From: Isoetes taiwanensis
Lineage: Eukaryota > Streptophyta > Lycopodiopsida > Isoetales > Isoetaceae
Direction: 5' to 3'
Length of the DNA: 64,000 nt
NCBI GenBank assembly: GCA_021234155.1
Contig: JAJEKV010000055.1
Span: forward strand, 1,101,090-1,165,089
In this document: positions 1 to 9,492 of the stretch, piece by piece
How the letters are laid out: every line of letters begins with the position of its first letter
Numbering within the stretch: position 1 is the first letter of the stretch
Made by a program: the position numbers and the translations under genes
The notes under the pieces: generated by a model
Database searches by the model: none
Told to the model about the DNA's origin: nothing
What the model saw: the letters and a program-made list of their open reading frames with translations, nothing else

Positions 1-383
1 ACAATAAGTCCGAGGAGCTTCATTTTGCGATTGGATCTTGGGTAACTATACTACATTCGGAAGCCTTGCAGCACATCTCTGTAAAGCATAACCAGTGCAA
101 CTAAACTGAATGGTAAAAGCAGGATGCACGTCAGATGAAGACAGCGACTTGAGCCAGTAGCGCCCCAAGGATATTTTGATGCAACATTTTGTCATTCTAC
201 TGCCCTAGCAGCCAGTCAACTTATAGAATCACCCTTTTTAGGTGTTGCAGAGTTAGAGTTGTAATGTAGATGCCATGGAGCTTTAGAACCAGATGGAGGA
301 TAATTACAGCGTGCCACTTTCCCTTACACCAGATTTGCTGGGGTTACATAATTTTTTCGTTTATGATGTAGACTTTGTTTGCA

Positions 384-518
384 AGCAACTTACCAGATAT
401 CTATGAGAGCATTCTGGTTCTGCTCCCTGATTACAATAAGGATGCCAGCATAGATGCGGTTGTTACGCTTCCTCGACCACAGATGGATTTATTGGGAAAA
501 CCCTGGTGCCATGATTAG
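384..518 (+). other. exon-like open segment, unrecognised
   Basis: A 44-codon open stretch begins S-N-L-P-D-I-Y-E-S-I-L-V-L-L-P-D-Y-N and ends at TAG after G-K-P-W-C-H-D. Its composition looks like real protein (balanced hydrophobic and acidic residues, no low complexity). It is embedded in AT-rich sequence, as an exon would be. I do not recognise the family and cannot place splice sites firmly. It may belong to the same decayed gene as the segments near 1.46 and 1.68 kb. Confidence 0.25.
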
Positions 519-1460
519 CCACATATAAGCCACATATGGTCATACTAGAAAAATTCCAGTGCCCTCTCACCTTAGAATGTTTCGTGACTTCTCTAATCTA
601 CTGCAGGTTATGTGGCGGGTTGTACATGTGCAACTATGATGCTAACTTTGAACATCACTTCAAGCTTTGGCATTCTACTTCCCTTAGAAATGAAGGCAAA
701 TCACAGAGTTATATAATGTAAGCATGGTGTTAATATGCCCTGAATAGTAGATTTTAGAGTAACAATATAGGAAGCAGTGGAAAGACTTCATAATTCTGAA
801 CTTTGCGTATTTTTTCAAGTAAGGTATGCCTATTGAATGTTATTATGAAAAGGCAGGTGAAAGTTGAAGCGCTTGCTGTGCAGATTAATATTTGGAGCTG
901 CAGATATGGCAATGGAGATGTGGTGAGATTGGAAAATAGCCGAGTTCTACTTAAGCATTTCTAAACCACTGCCATATTTTAAATTATACAACCTGTATTG
1001 AAGCTTCTTTTTTTCTCAACTATAGAGTAGAAGATATTTCTTGACTGTTTGGTTTAGTGAATACAAATAGAAGCTTTGAATATTGCTTCAAGAAGCTTGC
1101 TCCATATTTAGACGGATCAACCTCTGTAATAAGCTGAGAGCCTACTGGAACACTCTATCAAGCCATGCTTGCAGTCTTGCATACACTGGCCATGCTTGCA
1201 GTTCTGGTTTTTACCATCAAATCTATACTTGCACTAGCATTTCTGCTATAACTATATATCATCCTCTATTGATTCGTCATCCAATCTTTACATGCAGTGA
1301 GAGTGGAGGTATTGTTTACACGCTTTTGCATCTTACTTTTCATTGCATTCGTAATATCTCTGAGAAATTCTTAATATCTTTGAAAAATTCTCACAAATGT
1401 ATTACTTTGTGTGTTAGCATGCTTACTTTCGTAACTGATAATCCATGATCGTTTCTCAGG

Positions 1461-1562
1461 TTTATGAGCAGGATTGCCAATCCTGCATTCTATTCTCAAG
1501 CTAAGGAAATCCGTCAGAGTGCCTTCAAAACAAAGTGTGAACTGACTCCTGAGTTATTTTAG
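1461..1562 (+). other. exon-like open segment with good acceptor, unrecognised
   Basis: The segment follows a pyrimidine-AG acceptor (tttctcag at 1452-1459). It reads F-M-S-R-I-A-N-P-A-F-Y-S-Q-A-K-E-I-R-Q and ends ...E-L-T-P-E-L-F-stop, with TAG overlapping a GTAA donor-like site. A second segment at 1680-1757 follows another CAG and reads V-H-E-Q-L-A-V-A-Y-K-L-E-E-D-I-L-N-A-R-L. Part of its tail is duplicated in degraded form at about 1760-1850. These look like helical exons of a decayed gene. I do not recognise the protein. Confidence 0.3.
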
Positions 1563-2300
1563 GTAATGCATAATTAGGTTTGAATGTTCTAATTACCTTA
1601 TCTCCTTAGACGTTTCTTCGATTCCATTGTGCGTTATCGTGGATGCCCATGTAAGTAATAAGTCATGATCTGCTGCCAGGTTCATGAGCAGCTTGCAGTA
1701 GCTTATAAGCTAGAGGAAGACATTCTGAATGCCAGGTTGGATGCTAATGCTCATTAGGATTTAGCTACAAGGAAAAAATAGACATTCTGATTGCCAAGTT
1801 GGAATAATGCTCACAAGGATTTAGCTATAAGTAAGGAAAATATAGTTATGTGCTTAAAAGTCAGACATGTTGTGATGTGCCAATGCTAATGAAAACCTTA
1901 TCACCATACACAATGATGGCAAGTGTAGTGTTCAAAGATATCCAACTCTCAAGTGTTTCTTAAAGCTGCATGCCCATATGGTAATCCACCTATCATATTG
2001 TATTTAGGCTGCACTTTAGAAAATAAAGGTAGAAATTCGATCTGTTTGTTTGCTACAGTTATTTTCTAAGTTTTATGACATGTCTTTTGCTATTCTATTC
2101 TATTCTATTTTGCTGCAACATATTCTTTTTTTCTCCCCCTTTTAGGGTCCATTCAGACCTGCCGTTAAGTTAGTTCAAGTTAGTATTTTTAACTACAATT
2201 CTTTTCACACCACAAGTTAAGTTAATAAAATTAAGTACCCTGATGACATCACTTTAATGCTTGTTAACTATGGCGATTAGTTTTGACGAGCAGAGTAGAT

Positions 2301-2396
2301 ATGGCGAGCGACGGAGGTGGTCGTGGACGCGGTCCAGTCTGTGATGGAAGTGGAGATGGGCCTGGAGGAAATCGAACTTCAGATAGAGATGAACAT
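2301..2396 (+). other. possible first exon, Gly/Arg-rich
   Basis: An ATG opens a 32-codon reading frame rich in Gly, Arg and Asp (M-A-S-D-G-G-G-R-G-R-G-P). It runs into a GTAATT donor-like site at 2397. The local GC content is clearly higher than the AT-rich flanks, as for a plant first exon. No partner exon could be assigned, so this is only a candidate. Confidence 0.18.
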
Positions 2397-2877
2397 GTAA
2401 TTCTTTTTTCCAGTTTATGTTTATTCCCATCTTTTCTTAACTCATTACCGGCCTGTTTGTGCTGAAAGGCAATGCCATGGATCTTGGTCTGCTGGAAGTT
2501 AGAACCCGTAGTAAAAAATGTGATCCTTTTGGAGCTTTCATGCCTCCATTGTTTGAAAAACTGGTGCATTGAATACAAATGTTCTCAGTTATTAATTTGA
2601 ACACACGAGGCCATAAATTACTGAACATCTGCTCGGCTTACATTTAGCAAAAGTTTGGCTCTTTGGTTTCTTAATGGGTATGCCTTTCTGTCTTTTGGTG
2701 AGTATTTCTATCTTCCAACCCCATTTCTAAATCTTACGACCTGTGTCTATAAGGATCGTTTTTGCAGGCATAACAGGCTGTGCACATTAATTATACGGTC
2801 AAGGACTTGCAGGAACCCTGGAGATATTGCAGGACATGTTTTGCTGCTCTCTAGTGATGCATGCATGAATCGGAATA

Positions 2878-3930
2878 ATCGCATCGATCTGAGACATCGG
2901 ATCGCCATTCTAGAATGGGACGAGCATGCATGTCATGCATGCATGCGGGTGGTGCATGCCCGTTTGGGTTGGGAGTTCGCTATTTCAGGCGCGTTTCTGC
3001 ATCCACGTCTCATCGGCGCTTCCTCTTCTCTCAGCAGTACTTTATTCTCTTTGAATTGTTTCGTGGCGTGGGAGGGGCTTCTTCCCGCCTGGTTTAGCCA
3101 ATTTGGCGCTTTTTTCTTGCTATCCTTTTTCTACCTTTGGCCTCGTCCCGTGACCTTCGTCCTCGATCCTAGTTTGTAAGGAAGTTCTCTGGTAGTCGGG
3201 CGTTTGTTGGTTTCTTGCGAGTCCCATTCTAGAATCGCATCGATCCGAGACATCGGATCGCCATTCTAGAATGGGACGAGCATGCATGTCATGCATGCAT
3301 GCAGGCGGTGCATGCCCGTTTGGGTTGGGAGTTTGCTATTTCAGCGCGTTTACGATCCACGCCTCATCGGGCGCTTCCTCTTCTCTCAGCAGTACCTTAT
3401 TCTCTTTGAAACCACCCTCCCCCCCTTCTTTGTTTATTGTATTTTGTACAAGTTTCTGTTTATCATGTTTTTCCACCCGCTGGGTGATGCTTTTTTTCCA
3501 CCCGCTGGGTGATGCTATTCTCTGGTATGTTTGTGTTGTCTCGTTTGTTGTGTTGGTGATGTGCAAGTACGGGTTGGCGAGCGGCATCTGTTTCGATTTC
3601 TCCATGCGGGGGTTTTTGGGAGCGATTCTATGCCTTACGTTTGTCTAAGCCCCTTGCCGAAGGCTTATCACTAGGGTTTTTCCTCGAAAACCCGAAAGGG
3701 CGGGGTTTTTTAATCCCGGTGATAAGCTTTCGGCAGGTACATCAACCACTCATCTATTAGCATTGTATTTTTTTGGGGTCCAAATGATATAATTGGATTT
3801 TCCCTTTATTTTTCGTGGGTAGTTCGCATGTGGCGGCTACTCACTGTCCACCATTGTAGAAAATCTGCTGAGATGAATGAGAAGCCTATCTACGGGCGTT
3901 TGTTGGTTTCTTGCGAGTCCCATTCTAGAA
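2878..3930. repeat. duplicated CATGCA-rich repeat bounded by ATTCTAGAATGGGAC / GTCCCATTCTAGAAT
   Basis: About 190 bp starting at 2878 recur at 3234 with few changes: the CGCATCGATC stretch, CATGCATGTCATGCATGCATGC-type alternating purine-pyrimidine DNA, then a shared GC-rich tract. Each copy starts with ATTCTAGAATGGGAC (2909 and 3263) and is closed by its reverse complement (3221-3235 and 3916-3930). A 38-bp sequence ending in this motif occurs at 3198-3235 and again at 3893-3930. This looks like two tandem insertions of a short element with 15-bp terminal inverted repeats. No coding function is evident. Confidence 0.5.
3654..3737. repeat. long hairpin (imperfect inverted repeat)
   Basis: The left arm TTGCCGAAGGCTTATCACT (3654-3672) pairs with the right arm GGTGATAAGCTTTCGGCAGG (3718-3737). 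The loop carries a second small hairpin, CCCGAAAGGG. The size suggests a miniature inverted-repeat element or a structured RNA. Nothing else identifies it. Confidence 0.45.
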
Positions 3931-4645
3931 TATATCTACTTATAGACTAGACCTGTTCTACTTATAGGTAAATAAGAACACCCACTAGTTGTCAATAAAA
4001 TGTAGGATTGCATCCTTATTATCAGAATTTAGGCTATATTTGTTACCAGGTTTATAGGGTGTAAGAATTGATTTGCAGTCTGTCATGTTAGCATTGCTCT
4101 TTAACAAAGTTACGAATTTGCTTACCACTCAAGCAACATTTACTTCCTACTATAATAGATGTCCAATTATTGGAAAGAAATATGGAAGCAGCTCTGTGCT
4201 GCTTAGATGAAAGTATTGTACTTGTAAGAAGGGATGTCGAGCAGGAACTGCTCTGATGTGGCACTTTCCACTTCTTTAAAAAACGCTCTTTTAGAACAAA
4301 GGACTTTACTTGACCATGTATTCAGTGCTGAACTCAGATCATGTATTTCCTGCTTTCAATAGACTTGGTGGTGGTGTGGATGCATATAACCTACTTGAGC
4401 TCCCATCACGAGAGACTTTAGAATCCTGTAACTTCTCAAACCATGTGTTGAACAGGCTTTAGCTGCAAATATAAAATGCATAAATGACAGCCTCTGTGCT
4501 TTTGTTGCAGCTTATGATTGGATACTTGGCAGTGCTCCCACATCTGCAGGCTTTGAAAGTCATGAATTTATTATGTATAGCAATGCAGTTTAATATGTAT
4601 AGCCTTATCTGCATTTGAAAATATATGCATGTGTGGTTCCTCAGA
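3931..4645. other. no gene recognised
   Basis: AT-rich sequence without a convincing open frame. The last ~130 bp could be an intron ahead of the HSP70-like exon, because a CCTCAG acceptor-like sequence lies immediately before it. Confidence 0.4.
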
Positions 4646-4889
4646 TTTTAATGTTTCTGCCGAGGATATGACTACTGGCCAAAAGAACAAGATCACTATT
4701 ACTAATGGCTGAGCAAGCAAGAAAATAAAAAGATGGTTCAGGATGCTGAGAAATATAAGCCTGAGGAAGAAAAAGATTGAATCCAAGAGCTCTCTTGAGA
4801 AGTATGGTTTTAACATAAGGAATACCATTAAGGATGACAAGATTGCAGGCAAGCTTAACCCTGTTGATAAGAAGAAAATTGAGGATTAA
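4646..4889 (+). pseudogene. HSP70 C-terminal fragment, frameshifted
   Basis: Three frames together spell the end of the HSP70 substrate-binding domain and the start of the helical lid. They read N-V-S-A-E-D-M-T-T-G-Q-K-N-K-I-T-I-T-N, then [11 protein letters not shown], then [12 protein letters not shown] followed by K-K-K-I-E-D-stop. These are hallmark cytosolic HSP70 segments (ATP-dependent chaperone). There are at least two frameshifts, an internal TGA, and a stop where the lid would continue. The ATPase domain is not upstream. A CCTCAG acceptor-like site precedes the segment, so it could be a partial genomic copy rather than a processed cDNA. Identification is firm; function is excluded. 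Confidence 0.9.
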
Positions 4890-5013
4890 CAAGGTTTAAA
4901 ATGAAACGCACTTATTTAAGAAGTGCGTTTGAAAGATCATGAGTCATATGGGCTCCCAGATTAGAAATAACTTCATTCTTCACCGTTAAGGAAGAGTTGG
5001 ACTAGGAAGATAG

Positions 5014-5385
5014 TTTTTTTTTTTTTGAAGGACGTCAGACTTTATTAATAACACTCCAACATAATACATAATACAATGCAGAGACAGGAATAAAAAACCC
5101 AGCGGACAATCAGATCCAACTGAGCAGGGCCACCCGTCTAAGCATGACAATATAATGCAGTTCACACTATTTTCCTCTCCTAGAAAGAGAAGAATAATAT
5201 ATAATTATATTTTTAGAAAAGTTACTTTAACCAGGTCAAACTTCCACATCCATAGAATCACTAACAGTAACTCGATCTGCTCCCTGGTGTCTCAATGCCA
5301 TTGAGTCAGGGACATCCACTGTAACAATCGTAGCAGATATTGGAGCTACAGAGTGAACCAGCGCAGATTGAGGAGAGAAGAACAA
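5014..5385 (-). mobile_element. retroposed 3' end with poly(A) tail
   Basis: Read on the minus strand, the segment carries an open tail ending V-D-V-P-D-S-M-A-L-R-H-Q-G-A-D-R-V and then ...D-S-M-D-V-E-V-stop near 5238. An untranslated stretch, an AATAAA-type signal and a 13-base A tract (5014-5026) follow. This is the layout of a reverse-transcribed mRNA or the 3' end of a non-LTR retroposon. A similar tail (TATTAATAAAatat...CTTCgagAAAAAA) occurs at about 33626. The protein is not recognised. Confidence 0.45.
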
Positions 5386-6344
5386 CAAAAAAAAATATCT
5401 CATTTTAGAGGGAAAAAGACCACTACGAAAGCCAAAGATTTATTATGGGGCAAACTCATATGAAAAAATTAGATGCTTTTGTATCTTATCCAAAAATTTG
5501 TTATTTCACAACCATTTGGCTAAACATCCTAATTGACCTTAAAAGACATTGAGAGACAGTTGAACAAACTGCTTGAATGACAAATTATTGTTTTTGCATC
5601 ATATGGTATTACAAATGGTAATACATCCACGAAATCATGTAGTTAGTTGAAGTTCCAACTGACGATGCCGTATAAATTTATACCGAGGAAGCAGAAGTTG
5701 AAGTAGTGAAGCTCTGTGATTACATGGCCTTCTTTGTTGTTCTCAGAGATGTATTCATCATGTCTTTGGGCTTGCACAATACCAATCCACAATATAGTGA
5801 TGTTGAGAAGATAGTCAAGCTCCTTGTCAATGTTGAGAGTCTTCAGCACAAGTTCATTATCTGTAGCAGTGGGCGTCACTGCACATTTCTCCACAGAGAA
5901 GTATTTGTCTATCTTGCTTTTTTTTGTCTGTTTGCAAAGAAATAGGTAAACTTTTGAGGGGTTGCTACTCCTCGCACCCCTGTGGACAAACTACATAGTT
6001 TCCTTCTCGTTGAACACCTGTGTCTCCATAACATTTTGGGGTCCTTTGCCTTTAGTAGCAGTTTTTGAGCTGCCTAAAGTGAAGTTAGCATGTGTGTAGA
6101 GAAAAAAAAGTAAAAATAACAACGGGATTCGACTAATTTATGCTCTAATATTGCATTACAAGGTCAGAGAATTTAGAACTATTTTAGAACTTTTTGAACT
6201 AAAGAACTAAAAAACTGCATAAAATGATCCCTTGAGTGTGTTATTTCAACAGTATTAAGTTGCAAAAACCTTTGGGAGCAAGAAAGACCCCACAAGATTT
6301 TGCACGATATAAACTTATACTCCTAGACTACATATTTTATGTAT
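5386..6344. other. no gene recognised
   Basis: AT-rich DNA. Overlapping short frames on both strands at about 5640-5945 look protein-like but match nothing I know. One 18-bp AT palindrome (CCGTATAAATTTATACCG, 5668-5685) is shared with 14.0 kb. Confidence 0.4.
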
Positions 6345-7475
6345 ATATCTGATCTATCTGATCTATATATGTTCTTATGTTTCGCGCTTATCCGGCCGTC
6401 CGTTCGAGATCCGACAGCTCACGTGGGTTTGGGACGATCCTACGGCCCAGATGGCCTGGGAGTTTACATATAATATTTGTACCGTGGTCCTACGGTCCAG
6501 ATTGATCTGATCCTGGCCGTCGGTCCAAGATTCGACGGCTCACGTGGCTTGGGGACACATCCTACGGTCCACGTGGCTTTGGGAATTATATGTAATAGAT
6601 CCTACGGCTCATATTGCTTTTATATGGTGAGATCTTGATCGTTGATCGAGTCTAAGATCCTAAGGCTCATATTGAATGCTCGTTCCTTGAGGAAAGGCTT
6701 CTAAAATTTTTTATGTTATTGGGCGGATTCGAACCCTGGTCCTCAACACCCCAAACCCCCCACTCTACCCACTAGACCAAGCATCAATTTTATAAAAAAA
6801 ATTATGTTTCAAATATACTTAAGGGTAATGTTGTAATTAAGATAAAATAGACTATAATATTCTAGGATGTTTTGAAAGTTTCAAAATGTTCCAGAAAGTT
6901 CTAAAATGTTCTAGAAATTTCTAGAATGTAAGGGAATCCAAGAGAATTAAAGGGAATGTAAGGAAATCTCATAAATTGTAAGAGAATCTAGGAAAATATA
7001 CAAGTCTAACGGAATCTCTTGAAATCTAATTGAATCTAACAGAATCTTCATAATATCTAATGGAATCTAAGAAAATCTTGATGAAATCTTAGAGTTTTTT
7101 TAAGATTTTGCAAAGAGCGACAATAGAATGTTCTAAAATGTTTCATAATAAAGGTGTACAATATAAATCTTGAAAAAAGAAAATATTCTAGATGCTCAGG
7201 GCAAGCACCTCAGTCTAAAAATAGAAAATGTTTTAAAAATATTGCATAGATCCAAAATAGATTATTTTAAAAGGTTTTAAATGCTCAAGGTTTTAAATGC
7301 TCATGGATAAGCACCTCAATCAAAATAGAAAATTCTAAGAGAATCTAGGAGAATCTAAGAGAATCTCAGTAGAATCGTTGGTTATCTAGAGCACTATAGG
7401 GCCTTACAATCGTAAGAACATGCTAAAATCGGAACAATGCGCCGTGGGATCGATTAATTTTCTTGTATATGTTAT
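6345..7475 (+). repeat. tRNA-box repeat, copy 1
   Basis: First of five related copies. The order is: a GC-rich head with repeated words such as CTCACGTGG and CCTACGG; a tRNA-like block on the minus strand; a body built of degenerate GAATCTAA/TTCTAGAA words; and a tail ending in TTAATTTTCTTGTATATG. The tRNA-like block has an A box (TGGTCTAGTGG, complement of 6769-6779) and a B box (GGTTCGAATCC, complement of 6725-6735), spaced as in Pol III genes. The anticodon stem cannot form and no acceptor stem is visible, so it is not a tRNA. It may be a SINE-like element or a non-autonomous element with a Pol III promoter. Confidence 0.7.
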
Positions 7476-8384
7476 AGAAAATTATGTTCCACGGTTCCAA
7501 GCATGTTCATACTATAGTAGTGCTCTAGATAACCAACCATTCTAACTATCGAGATTCTCTTAGATTCTCCTAGATTCTCTTAGAATTTTCTATTTTGATT
7601 GAGGTGCTTACCCATGATCATTTAAAACCTTCTAAAATAATCTATTTTGGATCTGTGCAATATTTTTAAAACATTTTCTATTTTTAGACTAAGGCGCTTG
7701 CCCTGAGCGTCTAGAATATTTTTTTTTTTCAAGATTTATATTGTACACCTTTATTATAAAACATTTTAGAACATTTTATTGTCGCTCTTTGCAAAATATT
7801 AAAAAACTCTAAGATTTCATCAAGATTTTCTTAGATTCCCTTAAATATTATGAAGATTCCCTTAGATTCAATTAGATTTTAAGAGATTCCGTTAGACTTG
7901 TATATTTTCCTAGATTCTCTTACAATTTATGAGATTTCCTTTAATTCTCTTGGATTCCCTTACATTCTAGAAATTTCTAGAACATTTTAGAACTTTCTGG
8001 AACATTTTGAAACTTTCAAAACATCCTAGAATATTATAGTCTATTTTATCTTAATTATAACATTACCCTTAAGTATATTTGGAACATAAATTTTTTATAG
8101 AATTAATGCTTGATCTAGTGGTTAGAGTGGGGGGTTTGGGGGGTTGAGGACTAGGGTTCGAATTCCCCCAATAACATAAAAAATTTTAAAAGCCTTTCCT
8201 TAAGGAACGAGCATTCAATATGAGCCTTAGGATCTTAGACTCGATCAACGATCAAGATCTCACCATATAAAAGCAATATGAGCCGTAGGATCTATTACAT
8301 ATAATTCCCAAAACCACGGGACCGCACGATGTGTCCCTGCCACGGAGCCGCCGGATCTTGGACCGACTCGGCCCGGCCTGGACC
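7476..8384 (-). repeat. tRNA-box repeat, copy 2 (inverted)
   Basis: Reverse complement of copy 1, joined tail-to-tail around 7475, so copies 1 and 2 form a palindrome of roughly 2 kb. The tRNA-like block is on the plus strand. Its A box has one change (TGATCTAGTGG, 8111-8121) and its B box has one change (GGTTCGAATTC, 8155-8165). The GC-rich head is truncated and altered before it meets copy 3. Confidence 0.7.
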
Positions 8385-9492
8385 ATATATGTTCTTATGT
8401 TTCGCGCTTATCCGGCCGGCCCGCTCGAGATCCGACGGCTCACGGGTTTGGGACGATCCCACGCCCGTATGGCCCGGGAGTTTACATATAATATTTGTAC
8501 CGTGGGTCCCACGGCCCGTATTGATTTGATCCCGGCCGCCGGGTCCAAGATTCGACGGCCACGGGCTTGGGGACACATCCTACCGGCCCACGGGGCTTTA
8601 GGAATTATATGTAATAGATCCTACGGCTCATATTGCTTTTATATGGTGAGATCTTGATCGTTGATCGAGTCTAAGATCCTAAGGCTCATATTGAATGCTC
8701 GTTCCTTGAGGAAAGGCTTCTAAAAAATTTTTATGTTATTGGGCGGATTCGAACCCTAGTCCTCAACCCCCCAAACCCCCACTCTACCCACTAGACCAAG
8801 CATCAATTTTATAAAAAAATTATGTTTCAAATATACTTAAGGGTAATGTTGTAATTAAGATAAAATAGACTATAATATTCTAGGATGTTTTGAAAGTTTC
8901 AAAATGTTCCAGAAAGTTCTAAAATGTTCTAGAAATTTCTAGAATGTAAGGGAATCCAAGAGAATTAAAGGGAATGTAAGGAAATCTCATAAATTGTAAG
9001 AGAATCTAGGAAAATATACAAGTCTAACGGAATCTCTTGAAATCTAATTGAATCTAAGGGAATCTTCATAATATCTAATGGAATCTAAGAAAATCTTGAT
9101 GAAATCTTAGAGTTTTTTTAAGATTTTGCAAAGAGCGACAATAGAATGTTCTAAAATGTTTCATAATAAAGGTGTACAATATAAATCTTGAAAAAAGAAA
9201 ATATTCTAGATGCTCAGGGCAAGCGCCTCAGTCTAAAAATAGAAAATGTTTTAAAAATATTGCATAGATCCAAAATAGATTATTTTAGAAGGTTTTAAAT
9301 GCTCAAGGTTTTAAATGCTCATGGGTAAGCACCTCAATCAAAATAGAAAATTCTAAGAGAATCTAGGAGAATCTAAGAGAATCTCAATAGAATCGTTGGT
9401 TATCTAGAGCACTATAGGGCCTTACACCGTAAGAACATGCTAAAACTGGAACAATGCGTCGTAGGACGTATTAATTTTCTTGTATATGTATA
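8385..9492 (+). repeat. tRNA-box repeat, copy 3
   Basis: Same orientation as copy 1 and nearly identical to it through the GAATCTAA-rich body. The tRNA-like block is on the minus strand, with the B box complement at 8745-8755 and the A box complement at 8788-8798. The GC-rich head (about 8385-8600) differs from copies 1 and 4 by repeated loss or replacement of T next to CG (for example CACGTGG becoming CACGGG). The tail ends at the shared TTAATTTTCTTGTATATGT. Confidence 0.7.

Noticed and set aside
2878-2915. AATCGCATCGATCTGAGACATCGGATCGCC as members of the 16-bp palindrome family
   Set aside because: It contains half-site words but not the 6-4-6 geometry. It belongs to a separate duplicated repeat.
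8295-8657. ORFs of 66-108 codons on both strands
   Set aside because: They lie in the GC-rich head of a dispersed repeat and are not open in the other copies.
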